Origin: Caballeronia concitans | GTDB lineage: Bacteria; Pseudomonadota; Gammaproteobacteria; Burkholderiales; Burkholderiaceae | Assembly: GCF_001544615.1 (NCBI RefSeq) | Contig: NZ_FCNV02000002.1 | Span: 248,001 to 312,000 of the forward strand | Length of the DNA: 64,000 nt | Direction: 5' to 3' | Part shown: in pieces, positions 15,098-30,096 of the stretch | How positions within the stretch are numbered: the stretch's first letter is position 1 | Layout of the letters: each line of letters opens with the position of its first letter | The notes under the pieces: generated by a model | What the model was told of the DNA's origin: nothing | Seen by the model: only the letters and a program-made list of their open reading frames with translations | The model's database searches: none | Made by a program: the position numbers and the translations under genes

Positions 15098-16642
15098 TCA
15101 GCGGCTTCCCTGGCCGATGGCGGGAAAGCGGGCCATCGCTTCAAGATCGTCGAGATCGATGTGATTGCGCATGTAGCGCTGGCTCGCATCGACGTGAGGC
15201 TGCCAGTCCCATGACTGGATCGTGCCGAGCGTGGTCGTAGCGAAGTGGAAATGGCGGCGGCGCTGGCTCTTGAGCACATCGCGATGCAGCGCGTCCAGAT
15301 TCCAGCGACGCGCGACGTCCTCGCGAAACTGCGCGACCAACGCGCGATGCCGTTCGTCGTTCGCGAGATTCTTGCGCTCGAACGGATCGGCGTCGAGGTT
15401 GTAGAGCTGGTCGGGATCGGCTTTCGTGTGGATGAACTTGTAGGCGCCGCGCCGGATCATGACGATGGGTGCGATCGCGCCCTCCGCGAGATATTCGCCG
15501 ATGGCTTCGTCATGGCCGCCCGTCTGCGCGAGGTGCGGCATGAGACTGCGCCCGTCGATGGCGTCGGGCCAATCCTGCGGCAAGTTTCCACGCGCGATCT
15601 CGACGAGCGTCGGCAAGACATCGAGATGAGAGACCGACTCTTCCACGCGATGCGCCGCGAACCGCCCCGGCCGGTGCACGATCAGCGGCACGCGGCAGCC
15701 GCCTTCGAAGAACGTCATCTTGTACCAGAGGTTGCGCTCGCCGAGCATCTCGCCGTGGTCGGAGGTGACGATGATCGTCGTATCGTCCGCGAGTCCGGCC
15801 TCCTCCAGCGCTTCCAGGATCATGCCGAACTGGTCGTCCACATAGGACACCGCTCCGTAGTAAGCCCGGCGCGCGTTGCGAATCTGCTGGTCCGTGGGCG
15901 GCGTGCGATCGGCTTCGTACACTTGGCGCAGACGCTTGGAATGCGGATCGCTGGCTTCGAACGAGTCGCGATGAGCAGGCATGTCCACGTCTTCGTCGCG
16001 ATACATGTCCCAGTATTTTCGCGGTATCGCATAAGGGTCGTGCGGATGCGTCAGCGACGCGACCATCATGAAAGGCCGCGCATCCTTGCCCGCCTGACGC
16101 TCGCGCACGATGTCGAAAAGCTTCTGGCGGACCGTGAAGGTCACTTCGTCGTCGAAGTCGAGCTGGTTGGTGCGCACGCACGGACCTGCATCGATGACGG
16201 AACTCATGTTGTGATACCACGACGGGCGCGCTTCGAAGTTCCCCCAGTCGGGTGTCCAGCCGAAATCCGCCGGATAGATATCCGTGGTGAGACGTTCCTC
16301 GAAGCCGTGCAACTGATCCGCGCCGCAGAAATGCATCTTTCCGGACAAGATAGTGCGATAGCCCTCCGCACGCAGATAATGCGCGAAGGTCAGCGTCTCG
16401 GACGGAAACTCGGCGGCGTTGTCATACGCGCCGATGTTCGACGGCAACTTCCCCGCGAGAAGGGAAAAGCGCGACGGCGCGCACAGTGGACTCGCACAGT
16501 AAGCCGATTCGAAGACCACGCCGTCGCGCGCGAGCGCATCGATATGCGGCGTCTTCGTGACCCGATTGCCGTATGCGGCGAGCGCGAAGGGCGTCAATTG
16601 ATCGGCCATCAAAACAAGGATATTTTGTTTCAGTTCAGGCAT
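15098..16642 (-). CDS. betC: Choline-sulfatase
   Basis: A 514-residue type I sulfatase, the usual BetC length. The formylglycine motif is CAPSR (Cys54 to Arg58), the same position as in rhizobial BetC. Metal ligands are visible in LVLMADQ near the N-terminus and TSDHGEMLGE centrally. The C-terminal tail with RRRHFHFATT is typical of BetC. The enzyme hydrolyses choline-O-sulfate to choline and sulfate in the cytoplasm, giving a carbon, nitrogen, sulfur and osmoprotectant source. It is transcribed divergently from a LysR regulator and co-oriented with the ChoX-like gene. No signal peptide is present. Confidence 0.93.
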   Translation of the reverse strand: MPELKQNILVLMADQLTPFALAAYGNRVTKTPHIDALARDGVVFESAYCASPLCAPSRFSLLAGKLPSNIGAYDNAAEFPSETLTFAHYLRAEGYRTILSGKMHFCGADQLHGFEERLTTDIYPADFGWTPDWGNFEARPSWYHNMSSVIDAGPCVRTNQLDFDDEVTFTVRQKLFDIVRERQAGKDARPFMMVASLTHPHDPYAIPRKYWDMYRDEDVDMPAHRDSFEASDPHSKRLRQVYEADRTPPTDQQIRNARRAYYGAVSYVDDQFGMILEALEEAGLADDTTIIVTSDHGEMLGERNLWYKMTFFEGGCRVPLIVHRPGRFAAHRVEESVSHLDVLPTLVEIARGNLPQDWPDAIDGRSLMPHLAQTGGHDEAIGEYLAEGAIAPIVMIRRGAYKFIHTKADPDQLYNLDADPFERKNLANDERHRALVAQFREDVARRWNLDALHRDVLKSQRRRHFHFATTTLGTIQSWDWQPHVDASQRYMRNHIDLDDLEAMARFPAIGQGSR

Positions 16643-16771
16643 TGAGCAAGCCTCGAATAGAATCGGAAGCGGCGCACCGCGCGCGCCGTGGTGGTCGGTT
16701 CAACGCCACTATTGCCGTTCCAATATCGCCTGGGAAGACGCCATTTCGTTATGCGCCTATAAGGAGCCGTT

Positions 16772-17671
16772 ATGCCGCGACAAGATCGCCTGCCGCCCAT
16801 GCAGGCGCTGCTGATGTTCGAATCCGCCGCGCGGCTCGCGAGCTTCACGGCGGCCGCGCGCGAACTCGGCTCGACGCAGCCCGCGGTCAGTCAGCGCGTC
16901 GTGCAACTGGAGGAATCGCTCGGGACGGCGCTCTTCAAACGCGGGCATCGCGGGGTATCGTTGACGGAAGACGGCGCGCTTCTTTTCGATGCGGTGCGCC
17001 AAAGCCTCGATCTGGTCCGGCAGGCCACGGGCGAGATTCGCTCGCGCCACACGCAGCGCACGCTCACGTTGTCGACGGACTTCGGCTTCGCCACCTACTG
17101 GCTCATGCCGCGCCTGCCGCAATTCAAGGCGCTGATGCCGGATGTCGATGTCCGGATCGTCACGTCGCAGCAGATGCCGAGTGCTTCGGGCGAGCTTGCG
17201 GATGTCGTCGTCGTGTTCGGCGACATGGACGGCGACTGGGGATCGCGCCGCGCCGTGAAGCTGTTCCCCGAGCGTGTCACGCCCGTGTGCAGCCCTGGCT
17301 TCGCGGCCACGCACGACACGTCGGATCTTTCGAAGCTGCCGCTCCTGCATGTCGAGCGCACGCAGCCCGAGCGATGGCTGTCATGGAACGCCTGGTTCGA
17401 TGCGCACGGACAGGTCGCCCCGCCCACGCACGGCGCATTCACGTTCAACAGCTACGCGCTCGTGGCGCATGCCGCCGTGATGGGTCAGGGCGTCGCGCTC
17501 GGCTGGTCGCCGCTCATCGACGAACTCGTTGCGACCGGCCAGCTCGTCGCGCTTTGCGATACGCCGCTCGTCACCGATCGCGGATACGTGCTGCTCACGC
17601 GCCGCGAGCAATCGACGGCCGTGCGCGCGTTCCAGGATTGGTTGCTCGACGAGTGCGACGCAATCGTCTGA
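16772..17671 (+). CDS. LysR family regulator, choline-sulfate utilisation type
   Basis: A 299-residue LysR-type regulator with helix-turn-helix STQPAVSQRVVQLEESLGTA and a GcvA-like effector domain (TLSTDFGFATYWLMPRLPQF). AAGGAGCCGTT precedes the ATG. It is divergent from betC with 129 bases between, the standard layout of the choline-sulfate regulator that activates betC. The A/T-rich CCATTTCGTTATG stretch near 16739 may contain its promoter. Assignment to that regulator subfamily rests on sequence style and position. Confidence 0.87.
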   Translation: MPRQDRLPPMQALLMFESAARLASFTAAARELGSTQPAVSQRVVQLEESLGTALFKRGHRGVSLTEDGALLFDAVRQSLDLVRQATGEIRSRHTQRTLTLSTDFGFATYWLMPRLPQFKALMPDVDVRIVTSQQMPSASGELADVVVVFGDMDGDWGSRRAVKLFPERVTPVCSPGFAATHDTSDLSKLPLLHVERTQPERWLSWNAWFDAHGQVAPPTHGAFTFNSYALVAHAAVMGQGVALGWSPLIDELVATGQLVALCDTPLVTDRGYVLLTRREQSTAVRAFQDWLLDECDAIV

Positions 17672-17781
17672 CGGGTCGATTCACTCGCCTTCGTGTGAAC
17701 GCGTCGCGCGACCCGTTGCGATAAGATCGCAAACACTTCTATCAAGGGCGTCGCTTTTCGCCGCAACGTCGAAAATTACTC

Positions 17782-18342
17782 ATGTCCCACGAACACGCAC
17801 CGCATGACCATCTCGTCGAACATGCCGCTCATGCCGGCGATCCGCTATCGCGTTGGGTTGCAGTCTTCACGGCAATTCTTGCTGCGTTGTCGGGGCTGCT
17901 TCACTATGAGGAAGGCGTGTTGCAGACGCAGGCGCTGATCTTCAAGAACGATGCCGTGCTCTCCCAAAGCAAGGCGAGCGATCAATGGGGCTACTATCAG
18001 GCGCAATCGAGCAAAGGCCACTTGATGGAGCTGGCAGCCGAACTGGCGCCTGTGCAGCGGCAAGCGTTCTATCGGGATCAGATCGCGAAGTACGAGGACC
18101 GGAAGAAGGAAATCTCGGCCAAGGCGCGGGAGCTGGAAAAAGAAGTGGAAGAAGCCAATCGACGCTCCGAGGCGAAAGAGCATCCGCAGCATTTGTTCGG
18201 TCAGGCGCTGGCCTGGCTGAGCGTCGCAATCTCGCTGGCGGCGATCACGTCGCTTACGGGAAGCCGCAAGCTTTTCTGGCTTGCGGGACTCATGGGCGCA
18301 GCCGGACTCGGTGTTTCGGTCTTCGCCTTCATGCAGCTTTGA
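17782..18342 (+). CDS. DUF4337 family membrane protein
   Basis: A 186-residue protein of unknown function. It has a His-rich N-terminus (HEHAPHDHLVEHAAH), one hydrophobic segment at about 24-42, a long charged coiled-coil-like region around 90-135 (KYEDRKKEISAKARELEKEV), and two C-terminal hydrophobic segments (about 145-160 and 165-184). This arrangement fits DUF4337. The motif DQWGYYQAQSSKGHLMELA after the first segment is a family hallmark. No function is established. It stands alone between betC regulation and a convergent phosphatase gene whose stop is 6 bases away. Confidence 0.75.
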   Translation: MSHEHAPHDHLVEHAAHAGDPLSRWVAVFTAILAALSGLLHYEEGVLQTQALIFKNDAVLSQSKASDQWGYYQAQSSKGHLMELAAELAPVQRQAFYRDQIAKYEDRKKEISAKARELEKEVEEANRRSEAKEHPQHLFGQALAWLSVAISLAAITSLTGSRKLFWLAGLMGAAGLGVSVFAFMQL

Positions 18343-18348
18343 GCGAGA

Positions 18349-18978
18349 TCACCGCACGGGACAGGCGGTGGATTGACCGTTCAACCCTTCCCGTTCGACG
18401 GCGAATGACGCGACGGACGTTCCCGCGCGACGAGTGACGCGCACTACATAGATGCTGTCGAAGTCGGCGCTTGCCCACTTAGGCACGCTCGAAGCGTCTC
18501 CGCCCAAACGTTTGACGATGCGCCGCGCCGTCTCCTCGACAAGCGCATGTTCCCAGGCAACGACCACGACACTGCTGCGGTAGTTCGGCGAGAGCAAGGA
18601 ATCCGCGAGCTTGTCGATATCCTTGAAGCCGAGGGATGCGTTGACCGGCAGACCGAAGTAGATCGCCGTCGGCTCGATGGTCGCGAGGGGACGCACATAG
18701 TCGTACTTCGTCCCGCGGTCGTTCTTTTGCTTCGCGGGATCGGGAGCGAAGATGGCGTCCGGCCGGCCGAATTTCGTTTCGATGACTCGCGGCAACGCCA
18801 GCGCCCGATTCAATCCCTGGCAAGAGAGTTGTCCGAGCCCCTGGTCGGGCTTTTCGCCATGCCGGACCATGACGATGGTTTGCGCGATGTCGCCGTCGGC
18901 GAATGCGCACAATGGAGCGCACGCCGCACCGACGAGACCCATCCGCGCAAGCGCGGATGCAACGTGTCGAGCGTTCAT
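18349..18978 (-). CDS. Secreted histidine phosphatase superfamily protein
   Basis: A 209-residue protein with an N-terminal signal peptide (about residues 1-27, ending AFADG). The phosphoglycerate-mutase-like catalytic motif RHGEKPD follows at about residue 39, and the second active-site His is in VAWEHALVEE. It is probably a periplasmic phosphatase of the histidine phosphatase clade. The substrate is unknown. No strong ribosome site precedes the ATG. A PAP2 phosphatase lies upstream in the same direction with a 64-base gap, so two unrelated phosphatases are neighbours. Confidence 0.8.
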   Translation of the reverse strand: MNARHVASALARMGLVGAACAPLCAFADGDIAQTIVMVRHGEKPDQGLGQLSCQGLNRALALPRVIETKFGRPDAIFAPDPAKQKNDRGTKYDYVRPLATIEPTAIYFGLPVNASLGFKDIDKLADSLLSPNYRSSVVVVAWEHALVEETARRIVKRLGGDASSVPKWASADFDSIYVVRVTRRAGTSVASFAVEREGLNGQSTACPVR

Positions 18979-19042
18979 TTGAAGAGCCGATAAAGGGAGC
19001 TGGCAGATTCTAACAAGCCCTGCTCCCCCCTCCCGGAAGCGG

Positions 19043-19738
19043 CTACAACCTTTTGAACAGCGATAAGGCGAGTAGTCGAGGCTCGTCGAACATCGTGGCG
19101 AATTCAAAGAAGAGCAAGAAAGCCAGCATGTAGCCCACGGCCGGACGACGCTCCATGAACCGCACGACGTACGGCGCGAATGACTCTCTCAAACGAGTTC
19201 GCGTGAGGACGGCAACGACCGCGGCGCCGATCAACGCACCCGCAAGAACGTCCGTCGGATAGTGCAGCCCGAGGTACACCCGGGGCAAGCAAATGAACAG
19301 CACGCACTGTAAGACCGCCAGCACGCCGATCCACCGCCACACGAGGAAGATTCCCACCGCCACCGCCATCCACAGTGCGGCATGGTCGCTCGGCAACGAA
19401 CTCCATAAACGGAGGTGGTTGCTGGCGTGGCTTGCGCCGGGAAAGTTCAAGCCGAGGCCGGCGTCGTAAATGGGCCTCAGACGAAACGGCAAGAAGAGCG
19501 CGAGAAGCCGCCCGACGACGAAAGCGACCATCGCGGACAACAAGGTCGCAACCACCATTTCCCGGCGGTATTCGAGCGAATTGCCCTGCTTGAACCAGAT
19601 GGCGTACAGGATCGCAAGCGGAAGCACCCCTTTGAACAGATAGAAGTCAGCGAGGACGCTAACCGCCTGAGCAAAGAAGCCCGAGGCCGGAGCGATATGG
19701 ATAAGATAGGTTTGAATGGTCGTGTCGAATGCGTTCAC
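19043..19738 (-). CDS. PAP2 superfamily phosphatase (membrane)
   Basis: A 231-residue integral membrane protein with the three lipid-phosphatase signatures. Motif 1 is degenerate, around FLPFRLRPIYD; motif 2 is LPSDHAAL; motif 3 is PRVYLGLHYPTD, with catalytic His in motifs 2 and 3. Relatives dephosphorylate undecaprenyl diphosphate, phosphatidic acid or phosphatidylglycerophosphate on the outer face of the inner membrane. The start is a GTG at 19738 with AAGGACA about 11 bases upstream. The C-terminal hydrophobic segment about 205-222 lies after the catalytic core. Confidence 0.82.
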   Translation of the reverse strand: MNAFDTTIQTYLIHIAPASGFFAQAVSVLADFYLFKGVLPLAILYAIWFKQGNSLEYRREMVVATLLSAMVAFVVGRLLALFLPFRLRPIYDAGLGLNFPGASHASNHLRLWSSLPSDHAALWMAVAVGIFLVWRWIGVLAVLQCVLFICLPRVYLGLHYPTDVLAGALIGAAVVAVLTRTRLRESFAPYVVRFMERRPAVGYMLAFLLFFEFATMFDEPRLLALSLFKRL

Positions 19739-19779
19739 GCGGCGATTGTCCTTTTTTTTAAGTCGATGCTTCTGTGTCC

Positions 19780-19803
19780 CGGCCGCTCATACTCCGGCGG
19801 CCG
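19780..19803. other. 7-bp inverted repeat between the second hybrid kinase gene and the PAP2 gene
   Basis: CGGCCGC and GCGGCCG are complementary with a 10-base loop. It lies about 34 bases past the kinase stop at 19837. No T-run follows on the minus strand, so a terminator role is weak. A run of eight T's occurs at 19752-19759 on the plus strand. Confidence 0.3.
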
Positions 19804-19836
19804 AGCTTATTAAATGCTTAACATGGGCCGAAGCGG

Positions 19837-21996
19837 TCATTCGCGCGCATTCTCCAAATCGAGACCTCGCTCCGCTGCATTCTTTGCGATCAGTTGCGTC
19901 AGGGCATCGAGGTCTGTCGGCTTGATCAAGTGATAGTCCATGCCGGCAGCCTTTGAATTCTGCCGGTCCACATCTTGTCCGTAACCACTCAACGCGATGA
20001 GCAGGCAGCTTCGCATGTCCGTGTCCTCGCGCATTCGCTTCGCGACTTCGTACCCTGTCATTCCGGGCAAGCCGATGTCCAGAATGGCTACGTGCGGTCT
20101 GAAGCTGCGCGCCAGTATCAGGGCAGTCGGCCCGTCGTGCGCGCAGGATACTTCGCAACCGTGGATTTCGAGGAACAAGGCTACGCTTTCCGCCGAGGCC
20201 GTCGAATCGTCGACGACGAGCACGCGCAGTCCGCGGACGCCACCAAGAGGAGCAGCGTCCTGCGCACGCGGAAAGGGCTTTGGCTCGGTCCTGGCGGGAA
20301 GGCGCACGGTGAATTTTGCGCCCTTGCCTCGCCCCTCGCTGCTGCAGGTAATGGTGCCGCCGTGCGATTCGACAAGATGGCGGGCCAGCGTCAATCCAAT
20401 GCCGAGTCCGCCCTGAGCGCGATCCAGCGAGCTATCGCCCTGCGCGAACAATTCGAATACGCGGCCCAGCCACTTCGCGTCGATACCCTCGCCGTCATCG
20501 GTGATGGTGATAACCGCGTGGTCATCGCTGAAGTCTGTGGACAGCGCGATGTTGCCGCCCACTGGCGTGAACTTCGACGCGTTGTTCAGCAGGTTCGAAA
20601 CGACCTGCGTGAGCCGGACGACATCGCCGTCGACGATCACGTCATCAGTCTGTGCGTTCAACACGAATGTTTGCGAACGCCGTCCGAAATGCGGCACGCT
20701 GGTCTCTATCGCGCGCTCGACGACGAGGCTCAAGGGCACGGGTTCACGCCGCAGGGACACCGTGCCCCGCGCGATGCGCGAGACGTCCAGCAAGTCGTCC
20801 ACGATGTGCACCATGTGATCGATCTGCGTACCGATGACATCGTAAGACCACTTCAGGAGCTGACCGTCGCCCGGATCAGCGGCCTTCATGACACTGACCG
20901 CGTTGGAGATCGGCGCAAGCGGATTGCGCAGTTCATGCGCGAGCATGGCCAGGAATTCGTCCTTGCGCCGGTCTTCCTCGCGCAGCGCGGAGAACAACAA
21001 TGCATTCTCCAGCCCGATCGATGCCCGGCTCACGAATTCGGTCGTCACCGCAGTCAAGTCAGTGCGGCTCTCCTCACCCTCGTAGCCAAGCGCAAGCACC
21101 GCCTTGTGCTGCACGGTGTTGAGGAGCGGATAGAAGGCCACTCTGCCTTTCCGGCTGACCGAGGCTGTGCGCTGCGGCTCGGCGGATGCACTGCCGAACA
21201 TTTCTGCCGTACTGCCCACGACCGCGACGGCCTCGCCCCGGTCCAGCGACTGCTGCGCATGATCGAAGAATTGCTTGAGCGGCACGGGCGGCGCATATGG
21301 AGGCTCGCGCTCTGCATCCACTCCGTGCCACGCCCCGGGCCGCGTAGAAAAGAGCGTGCGCGGCACTGACTCGTTTTCGAGCATGAGCAGGACACACGCG
21401 ACGTCGGCGAGTGTCGGCACGGCGCTGTCGACGATACGCGCCGAGGTCGTATCGACATCCAGTGACCGGGTCAGCAGATGGCTGACCTGAGAAAGAAAGT
21501 CCGCACGCTGTCGAGCCTGGTCTGCCGAGGCACGCAAAGCCTCGGCACGGGCGAGTTCCTCGCGCTCCGCGGCGCGCGAGATCAGTTCGAGGTTCATTCT
21601 GTAAAGCTGCACGAACACCCGCACCTTCGCGCGGAGTATCTCAGGCACAACCGGCGACGATATGTAGTCGACAGCGCCCAGAGAGTAACCGCGCGCCATC
21701 TCGGCATCGTCTACGTGAGCGGTCACGAAGATGATTGGCGTCGTCGCGGTTCGTCGATACGACCGCAGCAGGCTGGCCGTTTCGAAGCCGTCCATGTCCG
21801 GCATATTGACGTCCAGCAGAATGACGGCGAAATCCTGCGCCAGCACTTCCTTCAATGCTTCTCGCCCGGACGACACGCAGACGACGTCCTGCCCCGGCTC
21901 CTCGAGCACCGTGCGCAGAACCACATGCTGACTGACCAGGTCGTCCACGACCAGAATGCGCACACTTGGGTGCGCGGTAACGTCCACATCTGACAT
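19837..21996 (-). CDS. Hybrid histidine kinase: REC-GAF-HisKA-HATPase-REC
   Basis: A 719-residue cytoplasmic hybrid kinase. A receiver occupies about residues 12-130 (ILVVDD; phosphoacceptor in LLDVNMPDMDG). A short coiled coil leads into a GAF-like domain at about 175-335, then HisKA with FLAMLAHELRNP (His about 352), HATPase at about 450-565 (ITDDGEGI, GLGIGLTL) and a C-terminal receiver at about 590-712 (LVVDDS, AILDIGLPGMTG). There is no membrane segment. TAGGAACGGCC precedes the ATG, and the gene starts 8 bases after the giant kinase stop, so the two are co-transcribed. Two receivers flanking one kinase imply phosphorelay with the upstream protein. Confidence 0.9.
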   Translation of the reverse strand: MSDVDVTAHPSVRILVVDDLVSQHVVLRTVLEEPGQDVVCVSSGREALKEVLAQDFAVILLDVNMPDMDGFETASLLRSYRRTATTPIIFVTAHVDDAEMARGYSLGAVDYISSPVVPEILRAKVRVFVQLYRMNLELISRAAEREELARAEALRASADQARQRADFLSQVSHLLTRSLDVDTTSARIVDSAVPTLADVACVLLMLENESVPRTLFSTRPGAWHGVDAEREPPYAPPVPLKQFFDHAQQSLDRGEAVAVVGSTAEMFGSASAEPQRTASVSRKGRVAFYPLLNTVQHKAVLALGYEGEESRTDLTAVTTEFVSRASIGLENALLFSALREEDRRKDEFLAMLAHELRNPLAPISNAVSVMKAADPGDGQLLKWSYDVIGTQIDHMVHIVDDLLDVSRIARGTVSLRREPVPLSLVVERAIETSVPHFGRRSQTFVLNAQTDDVIVDGDVVRLTQVVSNLLNNASKFTPVGGNIALSTDFSDDHAVITITDDGEGIDAKWLGRVFELFAQGDSSLDRAQGGLGIGLTLARHLVESHGGTITCSSEGRGKGAKFTVRLPARTEPKPFPRAQDAAPLGGVRGLRVLVVDDSTASAESVALFLEIHGCEVSCAHDGPTALILARSFRPHVAILDIGLPGMTGYEVAKRMREDTDMRSCLLIALSGYGQDVDRQNSKAAGMDYHLIKPTDLDALTQLIAKNAAERGLDLENARE

Positions 21997-22004
21997 GGCC
22001 GTTC

Positions 22005-28037
<6,033 letters not shown>

Positions 28038-28449
28038 TGAATGTTCCTCGAAGGCGTTGGTCGGTTTTTAACCGCAATAAGCAGATTTTGACTCGATCGT
28101 GTCATGTCCGGCAGTCCTCGCGCGCCTGCGCTTGTTTGACTGCCGCCGCCGGATCGCGCGCGATTCTAGACCGCCGATCCTTACGCCATGCTTAGGTACG
28201 CGGGATTCGAGGCAAGCACAATCGGTTGATACGAGGATGCGGCAACACGGGACGATTCCCGGCCACGCAGACCGGCGGGCCGAAACCGGCTTTTACCGTT
28301 CAGTTGTTTTGTGGCGGCTCGGGTGTCACGACGGTCGGAGCGTACCGCTTGCGGCATGCGGTTCTTATCACATGGCTGGAGCTAAGCGGCAGATCCCCCG
28401 GTTCCTCGACCGCGAGACTGCCGATAGCCTACATCCATCAGGGGAGAAG
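28038..28449. other. 412-bp gap upstream of the giant kinase
   Basis: No convincing gene is visible; plus-strand frames across it are Arg/Ser-rich and lack a ribosome site. It must hold the promoter of the two-kinase operon on the minus strand. A small CGGTT-AAA-AACCG hairpin lies near 28060-28073, within the likely 5' leader. No terminator is evident after the NUDIX gene. Confidence 0.5.
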
Positions 28450-29058
28450 TCAGTCGAAATCTGCTTGCCGGTGTTCTTTGAGGTGGCGCAGTCGCGCGAG
28501 TTGTTGAGGCAAAACGCGTCCCAGCGAGAGCGCCGGTAGATTTTCAAGGTCGAAGAACTGAGCCGCGCTCGTCTCTTGGCCCAGCGCGCAATCTTTTCCG
28601 GTGACCTGGCCGAGAAAGACGAGCTTCCAGATATGGAATATCGAGGGCGGGTGAGCGTGTTTCGCCATGTCCCAGACCGCCAATAAGCGAACGATGTCGA
28701 CGGAATAGCCACTTTCCTCGCGGACCTCCTTCGCTGCATTTTCGGCGGGCGAAAGGCCGACATCGGCCCAGCCGCCAGGCAGCGACCAACGACCGTCCGC
28801 CGTCTCCTTCACGAGCAGGATGTCGCCGGCGTCATCGAATACGGCACATCGGACGTCCAGTTTGGGATTCGCGTATCCCGATTCCTGCGCGAAAAGCTCC
28901 GTGACCCGGCCGATGTCCATCGAAGCAAGTTCCGCAAGCTGCGCATGTGCAATGGCTTCGATCTCTTCATAACGCTCTTTGTCGAACGGACTCGTCGCGT
29001 AGTGAAGTCCTGTCTGCGCGAGGGCGAGAAGGCGCTTCGCGCGCCGGAGCGATTCCAT
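28450..29058 (-). CDS. NUDIX hydrolase with N-terminal helical domain
   Basis: A 202-residue protein. Residues about 1-65 form a helical extension seen in Nudix_N-type hydrolases. The NUDIX box is at about 93-116, reading GGWADVGLSPAENAAKE then VREESGY. Against the consensus, the first Glu is Leu and the RE pair is KE, while the catalytic EE is kept. Such enzymes hydrolyse nucleoside-diphosphate-linked compounds such as ADP-ribose. It starts 27 bases after the epimerase stop, at the end of the sugar locus, so it may be co-transcribed with it. Its role there is unclear. Confidence 0.82.
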   Translation of the reverse strand: MESLRRAKRLLALAQTGLHYATSPFDKERYEEIEAIAHAQLAELASMDIGRVTELFAQESGYANPKLDVRCAVFDDAGDILLVKETADGRWSLPGGWADVGLSPAENAAKEVREESGYSVDIVRLLAVWDMAKHAHPPSIFHIWKLVFLGQVTGKDCALGQETSAAQFFDLENLPALSLGRVLPQQLARLRHLKEHRQADFD

Positions 29059-29085
29059 AGCGATATCCCTGTCTGAACGCCATCT

Positions 29086-29958
29086 TCACGCCAGTTTCTC
29101 ACGAACAAACTGCAGCGAGCGACGAGCGCGCTCGTCCATCTGTTCGTCCGTCGCACCGTTCGACATGTCCCGCCACACGCCCACCGCGCGGCTGACCGAA
29201 CCGCCCTTGCGCATGAACGGTTCCATGACGATAGTGCCGTCGTATTCGATTTCCTTCAGCGCCCCGAAGATCTCATCCCACGGCAGGCGACCCTCACCCG
29301 GCGGCAGGCGATTCGCTTCGCCCAGATGAAAATGGCCCATCTTGCCCTTGCAGGCGAGGATTGCATCGCGGAAGGAACTCTCTTCGATATTCATGTGGAA
29401 CGTGTCGAGCTGAACCTTGCACGCCGGACTGTCGACCGCGTCGGCGAAGGCAAGCGCTTCCTTCGCGTCATTGCACAGCCACTGCTCGAAGCGATTCACC
29501 ACCTCCAGTGCATAAATGATGCCGTAGTCTTCAGCGACCTTGATGACACGGCGAACGCTGTCGATTGCGCGGTCGACGTAGGGGCGCTTGTCCTTCATGT
29601 CGAGCGGTGGGGATTGCGGCCACGCGCAGAATGTGAGGCCGGCAAAAACCGGTGCGCCGAGCAGATGGCAATCGTCGAGCAGGCGCTTCACGTATTCCGT
29701 GCCGGCATCTCTAACGCTCTTGTCCGGCGAAGCAAAGTCGTATTCGGACTTCAGTCCGATACAGCACATCACCGTGAGGCCCAGATCGTCGGCGACCGAC
29801 TTCAGCTCACGCTTCTTCGCGTCCGGAAGATTGTGAAACTCGCCGAGCGAAATTTCCATCATGTCAAAGCCGAGTCCGGCGATGCGCTTCGCCGTCGCCG
29901 GAAAGTCGACCATCCACTCAGTCGACCAGTAGGTGTAGAACATGCCAACTTTGTTCAC
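29086..29958 (-). CDS. D-tagatose/D-psicose 3-epimerase family protein
   Basis: A 290-residue TIM-barrel ketose 3-epimerase. The four metal ligands fall at Glu152, Asp185, His211 and Glu246, identical in number to those of Pseudomonas cichorii D-tagatose 3-epimerase, in the contexts [30 protein letters not shown] and IVMEPF. The N-terminal [11 protein letters not shown] is typical. It interconverts ketoses at C3: tagatose with sorbose, psicose with fructose, and pentuloses. The start is GTG, with AAAGGAG well placed; an ATG five codons later is less likely. It follows the sugar importer by 138 bases, in a locus that also has a PfkB kinase and GatZ-like protein. Confidence 0.92.
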   Translation of the reverse strand: MNKVGMFYTYWSTEWMVDFPATAKRIAGLGFDMMEISLGEFHNLPDAKKRELKSVADDLGLTVMCCIGLKSEYDFASPDKSVRDAGTEYVKRLLDDCHLLGAPVFAGLTFCAWPQSPPLDMKDKRPYVDRAIDSVRRVIKVAEDYGIIYALEVVNRFEQWLCNDAKEALAFADAVDSPACKVQLDTFHMNIEESSFRDAILACKGKMGHFHLGEANRLPPGEGRLPWDEIFGALKEIEYDGTIVMEPFMRKGGSVSRAVGVWRDMSNGATDEQMDERARRSLQFVREKLA

Positions 29959-30096
29959 GGTGTAACTCCTTTACCGGGCTATCACAAGGGTACGAAAGTG
30001 AATTGCGCGCGCCAACTTTTACTTAGGCGTCCAGATTAGCTCGATCTCAATTCTTGCTTCATGGTTCAAGCTATGAACGTATGCGGCCCTGATAAC

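Noticed and set aside
28099-28539. 146-codon open frame on the plus strand upstream of the giant kinase
   Set aside because: No ribosome site, no recognisable domain and an Arg/Ser-rich composition; it also runs into the NUDIX gene on the other strand.
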